From: Treponema sp.
GTDB lineage: Bacteria > Spirochaetota > Spirochaetia > Treponematales > Treponemataceae
Assembly: GCA_017470605.1 (NCBI GenBank)
Contig: JAFUYH010000003.1
Location: forward strand, 1 to 35,695
Length of the DNA: 35,695 nt
Reading direction: 5' to 3'
In this document: piece after piece, positions 7,758 through 15,596 of the stretch
How the letters are laid out: each line of letters starts with the position of its first letter
Numbering within the stretch: position 1 is the first letter of the stretch
Notes under the pieces: model-generated
Databases searched by the model: none
The model's input: only the letters and a program-made list of their open reading frames with translations
Told to the model about the DNA's origin: nothing
Position numbers and translations under genes: made by a program

Positions 7758-8198
7758 TTACCCCTCGATATTTACTGCTTTAGAGATTGTTGCAGCAGGA
7801 GCATTTGCAGTGCTGCTTGCGACCATTCTCCATGATTCAGTTAAGTCTGTAATCATTTTTAATATAAGCTGAAGTTTTGCCTTGTCATGTGAAATGGATG
7901 CAGTCATCAGCTCCTCGTTGAAATATACATACAGCGACATAAGATTTCTGGCTATGTCACCGCCTTTTTCCATATCTAAAGATACCTGAAGTTCTGTAAC
8001 AATTGCCTGAGTCTTCTGGATATGAATTCCAAACTGCTCAATATTGTTTGGTTTGATTTTTGAATCACTTTCAATCAGGTTTATAGCCGCAGAAAGGTGT
8101 TTTACGGCTCCTTCATACAAAAGCACTACCAGTCTTCCCTGACTTGCTGTGCTTACATTTGTTCTCTGATATGCAGTATATGCATTCTGGTACCCCAT
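7758..8198 (-). CDS. fliS: Flagellar export chaperone FliS
   Basis: 146 residues. The N-terminus MGYQNAYTAYQRTNVSTASQ and the segment GRLVVLLYEGAVKHLSAAI are diagnostic of FliS, followed by the usual helices containing 'GGDIARNLMSLYVYFNEEL'. FliS binds flagellin (or filament core proteins such as spirochaetal FlaB) in the cytosol and prevents premature polymerisation before secretion. The ATG is preceded by TTACTCAGGAG, a strong ribosome binding site. It heads a two-gene leftward operon with the FlgN-like gene, ending at the terminator at 7219-7249. Confidence 0.93.
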   Translation of the reverse strand: MGYQNAYTAYQRTNVSTASQGRLVVLLYEGAVKHLSAAINLIESDSKIKPNNIEQFGIHIQKTQAIVTELQVSLDMEKGGDIARNLMSLYVYFNEELMTASISHDKAKLQLILKMITDLTESWRMVASSTANAPAATISKAVNIEG

Positions 8199-8237
8199 AG
8201 AAAACTCCTGAGTAAGTTAAAATCTTATTCAATCTGA

Positions 8238-8245
8238 TTGTCGGA
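8238..8245 (-). promoter_or_regulatory. Possible flagellar sigma28-type -10 box upstream of fliS
   Basis: On the minus strand TCCGACAA resembles the sigma28 -10 box GCCGATAA (6 of 8). A TTAAC/T-rich stretch upstream could act as a weak TAAA-like -35, separated by an A/T tract. It would give a leader of roughly 30 bases. The -35 match is poor, so this is a suggestion only. Confidence 0.3.
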
Positions 8246-8289
8246 ATTTTAAAAAAAAAAGTTAAGAAAAAAATTAAAAAAAAATTATT

Positions 8290-8327
8290 TTGTCGACAAT
8301 TACTTTTATTATCAGTATATTTATAAT
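8290..8327 (+). promoter_or_regulatory. ftsH promoter region with TTGTCGACAA palindrome
   Basis: A perfect 10-bp palindrome TTGTCGACAA spans 8290-8299. TATAAT at 8322-8327 ends 6 bases before the ATG at 8334; TTACTT (8300-8305) with a 16-base spacer is a weak -35. No Shine-Dalgarno sequence exists, fitting a leaderless start. The palindrome sits at the upstream edge and could be an operator. Confidence 0.45.
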
Positions 8328-8333
8328 ATGAAT

Positions 8334-10418
8334 ATGAACAACGAAGATAACAAGAATAAGAAAGACGATGAAAATGATCCTTTTGGATTTTTCAAATTTG
8401 CCGGACCTTCTGATAATTCAAATAATGATAACAAGGACAGCCGCAAGAAGCCTCCAAAAAAGGGAAAATCTTCTTTCTGGATTTTTCTTATTTCAGCTGC
8501 CGCAATATTGATTCTGTTTGATGTTTTTGCATTTTCTAAGAATGAAAATCTGACTGATTTCTCAGAGTTCCGTGAAAAAATTGAAAGCGGGGAAATAAAC
8601 TATGTAGAAATTGGAGAATCTTATATAGTCGGTTATTCTGATTATTCTGAAAGTGCTTCTTCTTTATCAAAAGGACGGCAGATTTTTCCTGTACAGTCCA
8701 GTTCCTATAAGCGGCAGTATAAAACTACAGCTGTAATTATGAGCAGTTTTATAGAACTGCTTGATTCTAAGGGTGTCAGATATAAATTTGTCGCTAAACA
8801 GAACAACTATCTTATTCAGCTTTTAATTAATCTTATCATTCCTTTCGGACTTATTTTCCTTATGTATTTCTTTATCTTCCGCAGAATGGGCGGCGGTTCC
8901 GGCGGTGGAATGGGAAGCATCTTTAATGTTGGTGCTTCACGCGCTAAGGTTGTAGAAGAAGGAAAAATCAAAACCCGCTTTGCAGATGTTGCCGGTGTTG
9001 ATGAAGCAAAAGAAGAACTTGTAGAAGTTGTAGATTTCTTGAAGGAACCAAAAAAATATACAGATATCGGCGGAAAGATTCCAAAGGGAGTCCTGCTTGT
9101 AGGTGACCCTGGAACCGGTAAGACACTTCTTGCCCGTGCGGTTGCAGGTGAGGCCGGAGTTCCATTCTTCAGTATTTCCGGTTCAGACTTTGTAGAAATG
9201 TTTGTCGGTGTTGGTGCCAGCCGTGTGCGAGACCTTTTTAAGCAGGCCCGCGAAAAAGCTCCTTGTATCATCTTTATTGATGAAATTGACGCCCTGGCAA
9301 AGAGCCGTGCAAACGGTTTCAGTTCTAATGATGAACGTGAACAGACCTTAAATCAGCTTCTTGTAGAAATGGACGGTTTTGATAACGAAAAAGGTCTTAT
9401 AGTTCTTGCAGCAACCAACCGTGTGGATGTCCTTGACCCTGCAATTTTGCGTCCGGGTCGCTTTGACCGTCAGGTTCCTGTAGAAAAGCCGGATGTAAAG
9501 GGACGCGAGGATATTCTGCGCATCCATGCAAAGAACGTTAAACTTGATAAGGACGTTGATTTTGAATCAATTGCTCATGGAACTACAGGCTTTGCCGGAG
9601 CAGACCTTGCAAACGTAGTAAACGAAGCTGCTCTTCTTGCTGTCCGCAATGGCCGAAAGAAAGTTACTATGGAAGACTTTAATGATGCCATTGATAAAGT
9701 AAGTATCGGTCTTAAAAAGAAAAGCCGCAAGGATAATAAAAAACAGATGCGCCTTGTTTCTGTTCATGAAACAGGACACGCTCTTGTTGCAGCCTTTAAT
9801 CCTGACCATGAGCCTGTAAATAAAATTACAGTTGTTCCACGCAGTCATGGAGTTGGCGGTTTTACCCAGTACCGTGAAGAAGGGGAAGAAAAATTCATTC
9901 AGACCCGTAAGGATATGATGGATGAAATTGACTGTCTTCTTGGCGGTCGTGCCGCAGAAGAGGTTGTTCTTGGAGATATTTCTACAGGTGCTTCAAATGA
10001 CATTGCCCGCGCAACAGATATTGTTAAGCGCATGATTATGGATTTCGGTATGTCTGAAAAGTTCAAGAACATGACTCTTGGTAAGGGTGTTCTTGGAAAC
10101 CGTGGCGGTGATGCAAATCTTATCCGTGAATTCAGTGAAGAATCTCAAAACTATATAGATGAAGAAATTGCCCGCATAATGAATGAACGCTATGATTATG
10201 TCCTTAATCTTCTTAAGGGGCATAAAGATTTGCTGGAATACATTGCTAATCGTCTTATGGAAATTGAAACTATGGACGGTAAGGAATTCTATGAAATTGT
10301 GAAGGGTGAACAGCATTGTCGTGAACTTACAGAAAATGCCGCTTCCGAAGATTCTTCTAAGTCAGAAACTGAGCCTCAGCAGCCTGAAGGTCTGCCTGAA
10401 GAGCAGCCTGAATCTTAG
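8334..10418 (+). CDS. ftsH: ATP-dependent membrane zinc metalloprotease FtsH
   Basis: 694 residues from the second in-frame ATG; an ATG at 8328 overlaps the -10 box end and has no ribosome binding site. A charged Asn/Lys-rich N-terminus precedes two membrane helices (about 46-64 and 162-180) bracketing the extracytoplasmic loop. The AAA+ module has Walker A GDPGTGKT (257-264), Walker [10 protein letters not shown] and the second region of homology [20 protein letters not shown]. The protease carries HETGH (478-482), binding Zn2+. FtsH is a hexamer that extracts and degrades misfolded membrane proteins and selected cytosolic regulators. The C-terminal tail is Glu/Ser/Pro-rich. It is followed by lolA, which has its own promoter. 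Confidence 0.96.
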   Translation: MNNEDNKNKKDDENDPFGFFKFAGPSDNSNNDNKDSRKKPPKKGKSSFWIFLISAAAILILFDVFAFSKNENLTDFSEFREKIESGEINYVEIGESYIVGYSDYSESASSLSKGRQIFPVQSSSYKRQYKTTAVIMSSFIELLDSKGVRYKFVAKQNNYLIQLLINLIIPFGLIFLMYFFIFRRMGGGSGGGMGSIFNVGASRAKVVEEGKIKTRFADVAGVDEAKEELVEVVDFLKEPKKYTDIGGKIPKGVLLVGDPGTGKTLLARAVAGEAGVPFFSISGSDFVEMFVGVGASRVRDLFKQAREKAPCIIFIDEIDALAKSRANGFSSNDEREQTLNQLLVEMDGFDNEKGLIVLAATNRVDVLDPAILRPGRFDRQVPVEKPDVKGREDILRIHAKNVKLDKDVDFESIAHGTTGFAGADLANVVNEAALLAVRNGRKKVTMEDFNDAIDKVSIGLKKKSRKDNKKQMRLVSVHETGHALVAAFNPDHEPVNKITVVPRSHGVGGFTQYREEGEEKFIQTRKDMMDEIDCLLGGRAAEEVVLGDISTGASNDIARATDIVKRMIMDFGMSEKFKNMTLGKGVLGNRGGDANLIREFSEESQNYIDEEIARIMNERYDYVLNLLKGHKDLLEYIANRLMEIETMDGKEFYEIVKGEQHCRELTENAASEDSSKSETEPQQPEGLPEEQPES

Positions 10419-10420
10419 GA

Positions 10421-10449
10421 TTGAAAGTAAATAACTGATACGCTATAAT
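10421..10449 (+). promoter_or_regulatory. Sigma70-type promoter for lolA
   Basis: TTGAAA (10421-10426), 17 bases, TATAAT (10444-10449). Only 9 bases separate the -10 box from the lolA ATG, so the leader would be about 2-3 bases and no Shine-Dalgarno sequence is available. It begins directly after the ftsH stop. Confidence 0.75.
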
Positions 10450-10458
10450 ATTTAGAAT

Positions 10459-11127
10459 ATGAAAAAGACTTTACTTTTTAGTGTACTGCTTTTTGTTTCT
10501 ACAGTTTTTGCCCAGAGTATTACTACGGCAAGTGCATATTTTAAAACTATATCTGAATATTACGGAACTATAAAAGATTACGAAGCGGATTTTGAAATTA
10601 AAGTTGGTAAAACAGAATCTGCTGGAAAACTTTCGTTTAAGGCTCCTGATTTAATGCGTATGGACTATACGAATCCTCAGGAGCAGGTAATCTGTTTTAA
10701 TGGTGATACTCTTACAATCTACCTGCCGGATTCAGATGCCGCCCTTCAGCAGCAGGTTTCTCCAGACAGTTCTGGCGGTGCCGCAAATCTTTCTACACCT
10801 CAGGGGCTTTCTTTAATGAGCCGTTATTATATGGTAGCCTATGAAACAAGCCAGAACGCAGAACCTTTGGATGAAGGTTCTGATGAAATGGTCGTAAAAT
10901 TTATTCTGACAAGAAAAAGTGCCTCAGAGGCTTTCCGTTATATTAAGGTTGCCGTTACGGAATCTACAAAACTTATACGCCGTATAGAGGCAGTAACTCC
11001 AAAGGGCGAAGAATTCATCTTTAATTTCTTTGATTATAAATTGAACCAGAATCTTACGGAACAGCGTTTTATTTACGATGCTCCTTCTTCTGCAAACAAT
11101 TATAATAATTTCTTGTTCTCGGAGTAG
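10459..11127 (+). CDS. lolA: LolA-like outer-membrane lipoprotein carrier protein
   Basis: 222 residues with a clear signal peptide (MKKTLLFSVLLFVSTVFA, cleavage before QSIT), giving a periplasmic protein. The body shows the LolA/LolB half-barrel pattern: YFKTISEYYGTIKDYEADFE, then GKLSFKAPDLMRMDYTNPQEQ with the typical 'P..MR.DY..P..Q' turn, and paired strands to the C-terminus. LolA ferries lipoproteins from the inner to the outer membrane. Spirochaetes have many outer-membrane lipoproteins, and homologues are present in the phylum. The gene symbol is given by family and should be read as lolA-like. The ribosome binding site of the next gene overlaps its stop. Confidence 0.8.
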   Translation: MKKTLLFSVLLFVSTVFAQSITTASAYFKTISEYYGTIKDYEADFEIKVGKTESAGKLSFKAPDLMRMDYTNPQEQVICFNGDTLTIYLPDSDAALQQQVSPDSSGGAANLSTPQGLSLMSRYYMVAYETSQNAEPLDEGSDEMVVKFILTRKSASEAFRYIKVAVTESTKLIRRIEAVTPKGEEFIFNFFDYKLNQNLTEQRFIYDAPSSANNYNNFLFSE

Positions 11128-11131
11128 TGGG

Positions 11132-12223
11132 ATGGAAAGTTACGGAAATCTGCTTCGAACTGCACGCGAAGAAAAAAATCTTGACCTTGATAAAATCAGC
11201 CGCGAAATTTCTATAGAACGCCGCTATCTGGAAGGTCTTGAATCAGAAGATAACGGAGTTTTTCCCGGCGAAGCCTATCTTACAGGCTTTCTGCGCAACT
11301 ATGCAAATTATCTGGATCTTGATGCGGAGTTCCTTCTTAAACTATACCGAAACAAACAGATTCAGGAATCTCCATTACCCCAGGGACTTTACGGAAAGAG
11401 AAGGCCCCGCTTCCTTATTCCGGGTATAATCATACCTTCTGTTTTGCTGGTCGGCTTTGTAATTGTACTTTCAATCCTCCTGCTTGAAAAGAAAAAAACT
11501 GATGTTGATTCTGATGTAGTAATTTCAAATAAAGTTCGCAACAAGCAGTATGAACTTACAGAAAAGAAATTTACCCAGCGTGTTTATAAGGGAGACCAGC
11601 TGCTGGTTCCAAGTGCAGATGGAGAAGGTCATATTGTTCTTACCGTACGAGATACCCTTTCTTCTTTTGGTCTTGATACTCCTTCTGGCATATATTATGT
11701 TGAACTTTCAGAAGAATCAGAAATTGATTTATCAGGTAACGGCGTTTCAGACATGATTCTTTATGTTTCAGATATTTCTTCTACAGATGAAAGCCGCGGA
11801 GCGGAAATCAGCGTGCTTTTAAGGCAGGGTGGCTTTGTTCAGGCTTCTACTTCTGTAGACGAAATCCCTCTTGCTTCTGATTTAAAATCTGCTCATCAGC
11901 CAAAAGTTATTCATGAAGACAACAGAGCCTATCCTTTTACTATTAACGCAAGTTTCCGTGGTTCCTGTCTCTTTAGAAGTAAGGTAGATAGAAGTGATTC
12001 TGTAGAAGGTTATTTTACCCGGGGTGAAGTATTTACTGCAACTCCGCAAAATGGTATTCGCCTGTGGATTTCTAACAATAATACTGTAAAATTTACTATT
12101 ATTGCGGACTCTAAATCTTATGATATTGATATTGGTTCTGCCGGACAGATTTTTGTAGAAGATATTAAATGGATTAAGGATTCTGACGGCCGCTATAAAC
12201 TGGTGGTGATTGAACTTGACTAA
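11132..12223 (+). CDS. RodZ-like membrane protein (HTH_25 + TM + C-terminal domain)
   Basis: 364 residues. The start at 11132 is chosen because GGAG lies 7 bases upstream and the product then begins MESYGNLLRTAREEKNLDLD, the canonical opening of the RodZ Xre-type HTH. The domain continues to about residue 75, a basic linker precedes one membrane helix (about 92-116), and the rest (about 130-364) is extracytoplasmic beta structure ending like the DUF4115 domain of RodZ. RodZ links MreB to cell-wall synthesis and supports cell shape; in spirochaetes this may concern helical or rod form. It overlaps rimO at its 3' end, so the two are translationally coupled. Confidence 0.8.
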   Translation: MESYGNLLRTAREEKNLDLDKISREISIERRYLEGLESEDNGVFPGEAYLTGFLRNYANYLDLDAEFLLKLYRNKQIQESPLPQGLYGKRRPRFLIPGIIIPSVLLVGFVIVLSILLLEKKKTDVDSDVVISNKVRNKQYELTEKKFTQRVYKGDQLLVPSADGEGHIVLTVRDTLSSFGLDTPSGIYYVELSEESEIDLSGNGVSDMILYVSDISSTDESRGAEISVLLRQGGFVQASTSVDEIPLASDLKSAHQPKVIHEDNRAYPFTINASFRGSCLFRSKVDRSDSVEGYFTRGEVFTATPQNGIRLWISNNNTVKFTIIADSKSYDIDIGSAGQIFVEDIKWIKDSDGRYKLVVIELD

Positions 12224-13625
12224 ATTCTTTATTGACCAGCATGGTTGTGCAAAAAACCAGACTGACGGCGAGCTGATAGTAGGTTATCTTTCAAAAATTG
12301 GTTTTGAACTTACGCAAAATCCTGATGAAGCCGCTTTTATTATTGTGAATTCATGCGGCTTTATAGAATCTGCCAAAAAAGAATCTATAGACGCTGTTTA
12401 TTCTATTCATAATAATTATCCGGATGCTAAAATTATTCTGACTGGCTGTCTTGCCCAGCGTTATGCAGAAACTCTTGCAGAGTCCATGCCGGAGCTGGAC
12501 GGAGTTTTTGGAAACGGAGACCTTTCAAAAATAGGCGAATTTATGAAGTCTCTTTCAAAAGACTCTTCTGCTCATCCTTTTCAGACCTTTCCGCAGACAG
12601 GAGTCTGCAGCGGCGACCGTCCTGTTCTTTTTAATTATCCTGCTTCTGCTTACGTTAAGATTACAGAAGGCTGCTCAAACCACTGTTCTTTCTGTGCCAT
12701 TCCCCTTATTCGCGGTGAACTTCGCAGCCGCCCTCAGAAAGAAATTATTGAAGAAATCCAGAAGCTTGTAAAAGACGGAATTTATGAAATAAATCTTATA
12801 GGTCAGGATCTTGCCGCATACGGCAGTGAGCCTGGTTTTGAAGGGAACCTTTACTCCCTGTTAAAAATGATTTCTGAAATTCCAGGTGACTTTATTGTTC
12901 GTCTTTTATATATTCATCCAGACCATTTTAATTCAGATATTCTTGACGTAATGAAAAAAGATTCTCGCTTTCTTCATTATTTTGATATTCCTTTTCAGAG
13001 CGGTGATGACCAGATTATCAAAAAGATGAATAGAACAGGAAGCAGAAAACTTTATGTTTCACTTGTTGAAAATATTCGTCAGTTATTACCTGATTGTGCA
13101 CTTAGAACAACCTTCCTTACCGGTTTTCCGGGAGAAACAGATGCAAATGCCTCTAATACTTTAGATTTCCTTAATGATATAAGGCCTTCATGGTCAGGGT
13201 GTTTCCCTTACAGCAGGGAAGAAGACACTCCTGCATATAATTTTAAGGGAAAAGTTTCTTCAAAAACTGCACAGAAAAGGGCTTCAATATTGGAAGAAAG
13301 ACAGGCTCAGATTACAGCTGAATATTTAGGCTCTTTTGTAGGAAAAACAGTTTCTGTTCTGATAGAAGAGGTAATTGAAAGTCCTGAAGATGACCTTTCT
13401 GGAGAAGGACTTGCAATAGGAAGAGCCTGGTTCCAGGCTCCGGATGTTGATGGCAGCGTTGTGGTCAGATATGATGCAGATGATGAAAATCAGAAAAAGG
13501 CCATTCAGCCGGGTAATGTTGTGAATGTAAAAATCCTTGCAAGTACCGGTGTAGATTTGGATGGAAGATTTGAATCTCTTTTGCGTGAATTCCCTAAAAA
13601 AAGTGAGCATAAATTCATATTTTAG
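12216..13625 (+). CDS. rimO: Ribosomal protein S12 methylthiotransferase RimO
   Basis: 469 residues. Two TTG start codons are possible (12210 and 12216); GGTGGTGA ends at 12209, favouring 12216. The N-terminal MTTase domain has QHGCAKNQTDGE and VNSCGFIESAKKES, whose cysteines bind one Fe-S cluster. The radical-SAM core has TEGCSNHCSFCAIPLIRGELR with Cys153, 157 and 160 (CX3CX2C). A TRAM-like C-terminal domain begins about residue 380. 'SFCAIP.IRG' and the N-terminal 'QHGCAKN' favour RimO over the tRNA-modifying MiaB. It adds a methylthio group to an aspartate of ribosomal protein S12. The start overlaps the rodZ-like stop by 8 bases. Confidence 0.92.
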   Translation: MTKFFIDQHGCAKNQTDGELIVGYLSKIGFELTQNPDEAAFIIVNSCGFIESAKKESIDAVYSIHNNYPDAKIILTGCLAQRYAETLAESMPELDGVFGNGDLSKIGEFMKSLSKDSSAHPFQTFPQTGVCSGDRPVLFNYPASAYVKITEGCSNHCSFCAIPLIRGELRSRPQKEIIEEIQKLVKDGIYEINLIGQDLAAYGSEPGFEGNLYSLLKMISEIPGDFIVRLLYIHPDHFNSDILDVMKKDSRFLHYFDIPFQSGDDQIIKKMNRTGSRKLYVSLVENIRQLLPDCALRTTFLTGFPGETDANASNTLDFLNDIRPSWSGCFPYSREEDTPAYNFKGKVSSKTAQKRASILEERQAQITAEYLGSFVGKTVSVLIEEVIESPEDDLSGEGLAIGRAWFQAPDVDGSVVVRYDADDENQKKAIQPGNVVNVKILASTGVDLDGRFESLLREFPKKSEHKFIF

Positions 13626-13652
13626 TGTATACTTTGATTGGTAGGTTTTCAT

Positions 13653-15596
13653 ATGCATACAATCGGTGTCCTGATTCCAACATTTACTATTGAATACAGT
13701 TTTGATGTGCTTGCTGGAATTGCAGATTTTTTCCGCGATAAAAATGTCAGGGTTTTAATTGCCCAGACTAACTATCATCATAATAAAAAATCAGCAAATG
13801 ATTATCAGTATTGGTCTGCTGTTGAGTATTTTAAGTCTGCAGAAGTTGAAGCTGTAATTGTTGTAACTGGAGTTTTTCTTTCTCTGATGGAAGAGAAAAC
13901 CGTTTTTGAATTTATTTCAAGTTTCTATCCAAAGCCTGTCATTTCTATTGCAGTAGATTTAAAGATGGATAAAACCACATCTCTTCTTCTGGACTGCAAA
14001 AAAGCATATTCCGATGTTGTCGGCCACTTAAAAAAAGAGCATGGCTGTAAAAACATCGGTTTTATTTCTGCAAATCTTACAAAGTCTGCTGAAGCCTTAG
14101 ACCGCTATAATGCCTTTGAGTCTGCCCTTAAAAAACATCACCTGCATCTGAATAAAGACTTTATTTTTGACGGAAATTTTACAGATGTTTCTGCAGTTGA
14201 AGCCCTTTCTAAAAAAATAAAGAGCAAAGATGACGTAAAATTTGATGCCCTTGTTTGTGCAAATGATTTAATGGCCTGCGGAGCAATGGCATATCTGAAG
14301 AAGCTGGGGATTTCTGTACCGGCTGATGTTAAGCTTGTCGGCTTTGATGATTCAATTGCGGCAAGTATTTCATATCCACGTCTTTCTACAATTAATCAGG
14401 ATATTTATCGTCTTGGAATTAAGGCTGCAGAAGTTGCCCTTAATACAGTAGAAAAGGGCTGCATTGAAAAAGTAATCTACATTGATGCAGAACCAAAATT
14501 CCGCCAGTCCTGTGGCTGTATTCCTATGAGTAACAGTGAACACGTTTTTAAGGATTATGATGGAAAAGTAAATATGGATAAAAACGAGAGAATGGACAAT
14601 CTTCCTCGTTTTATGAATGAAATTACAGAAAAAAACAATGTTGTTTCCCTTATTGATATTCTGCGCGGTTCAAATACTCTGAAACAGATTTTTTATAATC
14701 TGCGCTATATTATCCGCCAGTGTGATATGTCCAGCATATATATCAACTTTTTTAAGGAAGTAAAGTTCCTTGAACCTGAAGATGACCTTCTTCTTCCTGA
14801 AAAAATGGAATTGTATATGATTTCTGATGACATAAAGGGTGTAGACCTTTTTAATCCTGAAATAACCTTTAATCCTGCAAAAAAACTCTTTGCTTCAAGA
14901 ACTGCAAAAAAAGATGCCGGCGTATATCTTTTTCAGCCGATTTTTTCTGGTGATGCTAATTATGGTTTTATTGCCTGTGCAATTAAAGGGGTAAAATTTG
15001 CAGATTATAATGTATATTTAAAGATTATTGTCACTGAACTTGCCAGGGCATTTGAATATACAGGTCAGCTGATTCAAAATCAGAATCTTGAACATGAAAT
15101 TTCAGACCTTACAATTCAGTCCAGAACAGATGACCTTACATCTCTTTTGAACAGAAGGGGATTTATGGAAAAGGGCCAGATTTGTCTGGATATGATTCTT
15201 GAAACTGACGGCTGCGGTCTTGTTTTCTTTGCAGATATGGACGGCCTTAAAAAAATAAATGATACCTATGGTCATGACATGGGAGATATTGCAATAAAAA
15301 CTCAGGCAGAAGTCCTTTCTGAGATTTTTGGAAAAGAGGCAATTATAGGACGATTGAGTGGTGATGAATTCGGTATAATTGTACCTGGAATGCAGCTGTC
15401 TTCTGTAAAAAGAACCCGCTTAAAACTTGACTTACTGAATGAAAAATATTCGGCAAAAAACGGACTTCCTTTTGTAATTTCAACAAGTCTTGGTCATGTA
15501 GATTTACAGAATTCCAGCAGGCTAAAGGATTTGCTTTCAGTAGCAGATAAGTCTCTTTATGAAGAAAAGCGAAGAAAGCATGGCGAATTATCTTGA
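13653..15596 (+). CDS. LacI-type ligand-binding domain fused to a GGDEF diguanylate cyclase
   Basis: 647 residues from ATG 13653, 7-8 bases after GGTAGG; an upstream TTG at 13638 lacks spacing. Residues about 1-290 match the periplasmic-binding-protein fold of LacI/GalR regulators: HTIGVLIPTFTIEYSFDVLAG at the start, DALVCANDLMACGAMAYLK, and VGFDDSIAASISYPRLSTI. There is no helix-turn-helix before it and no signal peptide, so this is a cytosolic sensor rather than a repressor. A linker (about 300-475) resembles a GAF-like region. The GGDEF domain has RTDDLTSLLNRRGF and the catalytic SGDEF at 569-573, predicted active for c-di-GMP synthesis. The likely signal is a sugar or related small molecule. 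The helicase gene overlaps its end. Confidence 0.85.
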   Translation: MHTIGVLIPTFTIEYSFDVLAGIADFFRDKNVRVLIAQTNYHHNKKSANDYQYWSAVEYFKSAEVEAVIVVTGVFLSLMEEKTVFEFISSFYPKPVISIAVDLKMDKTTSLLLDCKKAYSDVVGHLKKEHGCKNIGFISANLTKSAEALDRYNAFESALKKHHLHLNKDFIFDGNFTDVSAVEALSKKIKSKDDVKFDALVCANDLMACGAMAYLKKLGISVPADVKLVGFDDSIAASISYPRLSTINQDIYRLGIKAAEVALNTVEKGCIEKVIYIDAEPKFRQSCGCIPMSNSEHVFKDYDGKVNMDKNERMDNLPRFMNEITEKNNVVSLIDILRGSNTLKQIFYNLRYIIRQCDMSSIYINFFKEVKFLEPEDDLLLPEKMELYMISDDIKGVDLFNPEITFNPAKKLFASRTAKKDAGVYLFQPIFSGDANYGFIACAIKGVKFADYNVYLKIIVTELARAFEYTGQLIQNQNLEHEISDLTIQSRTDDLTSLLNRRGFMEKGQICLDMILETDGCGLVFFADMDGLKKINDTYGHDMGDIAIKTQAEVLSEIFGKEAIIGRLSGDEFGIIVPGMQLSSVKRTRLKLDLLNEKYSAKNGLPFVISTSLGHVDLQNSSRLKDLLSVADKSLYEEKRRKHGELS

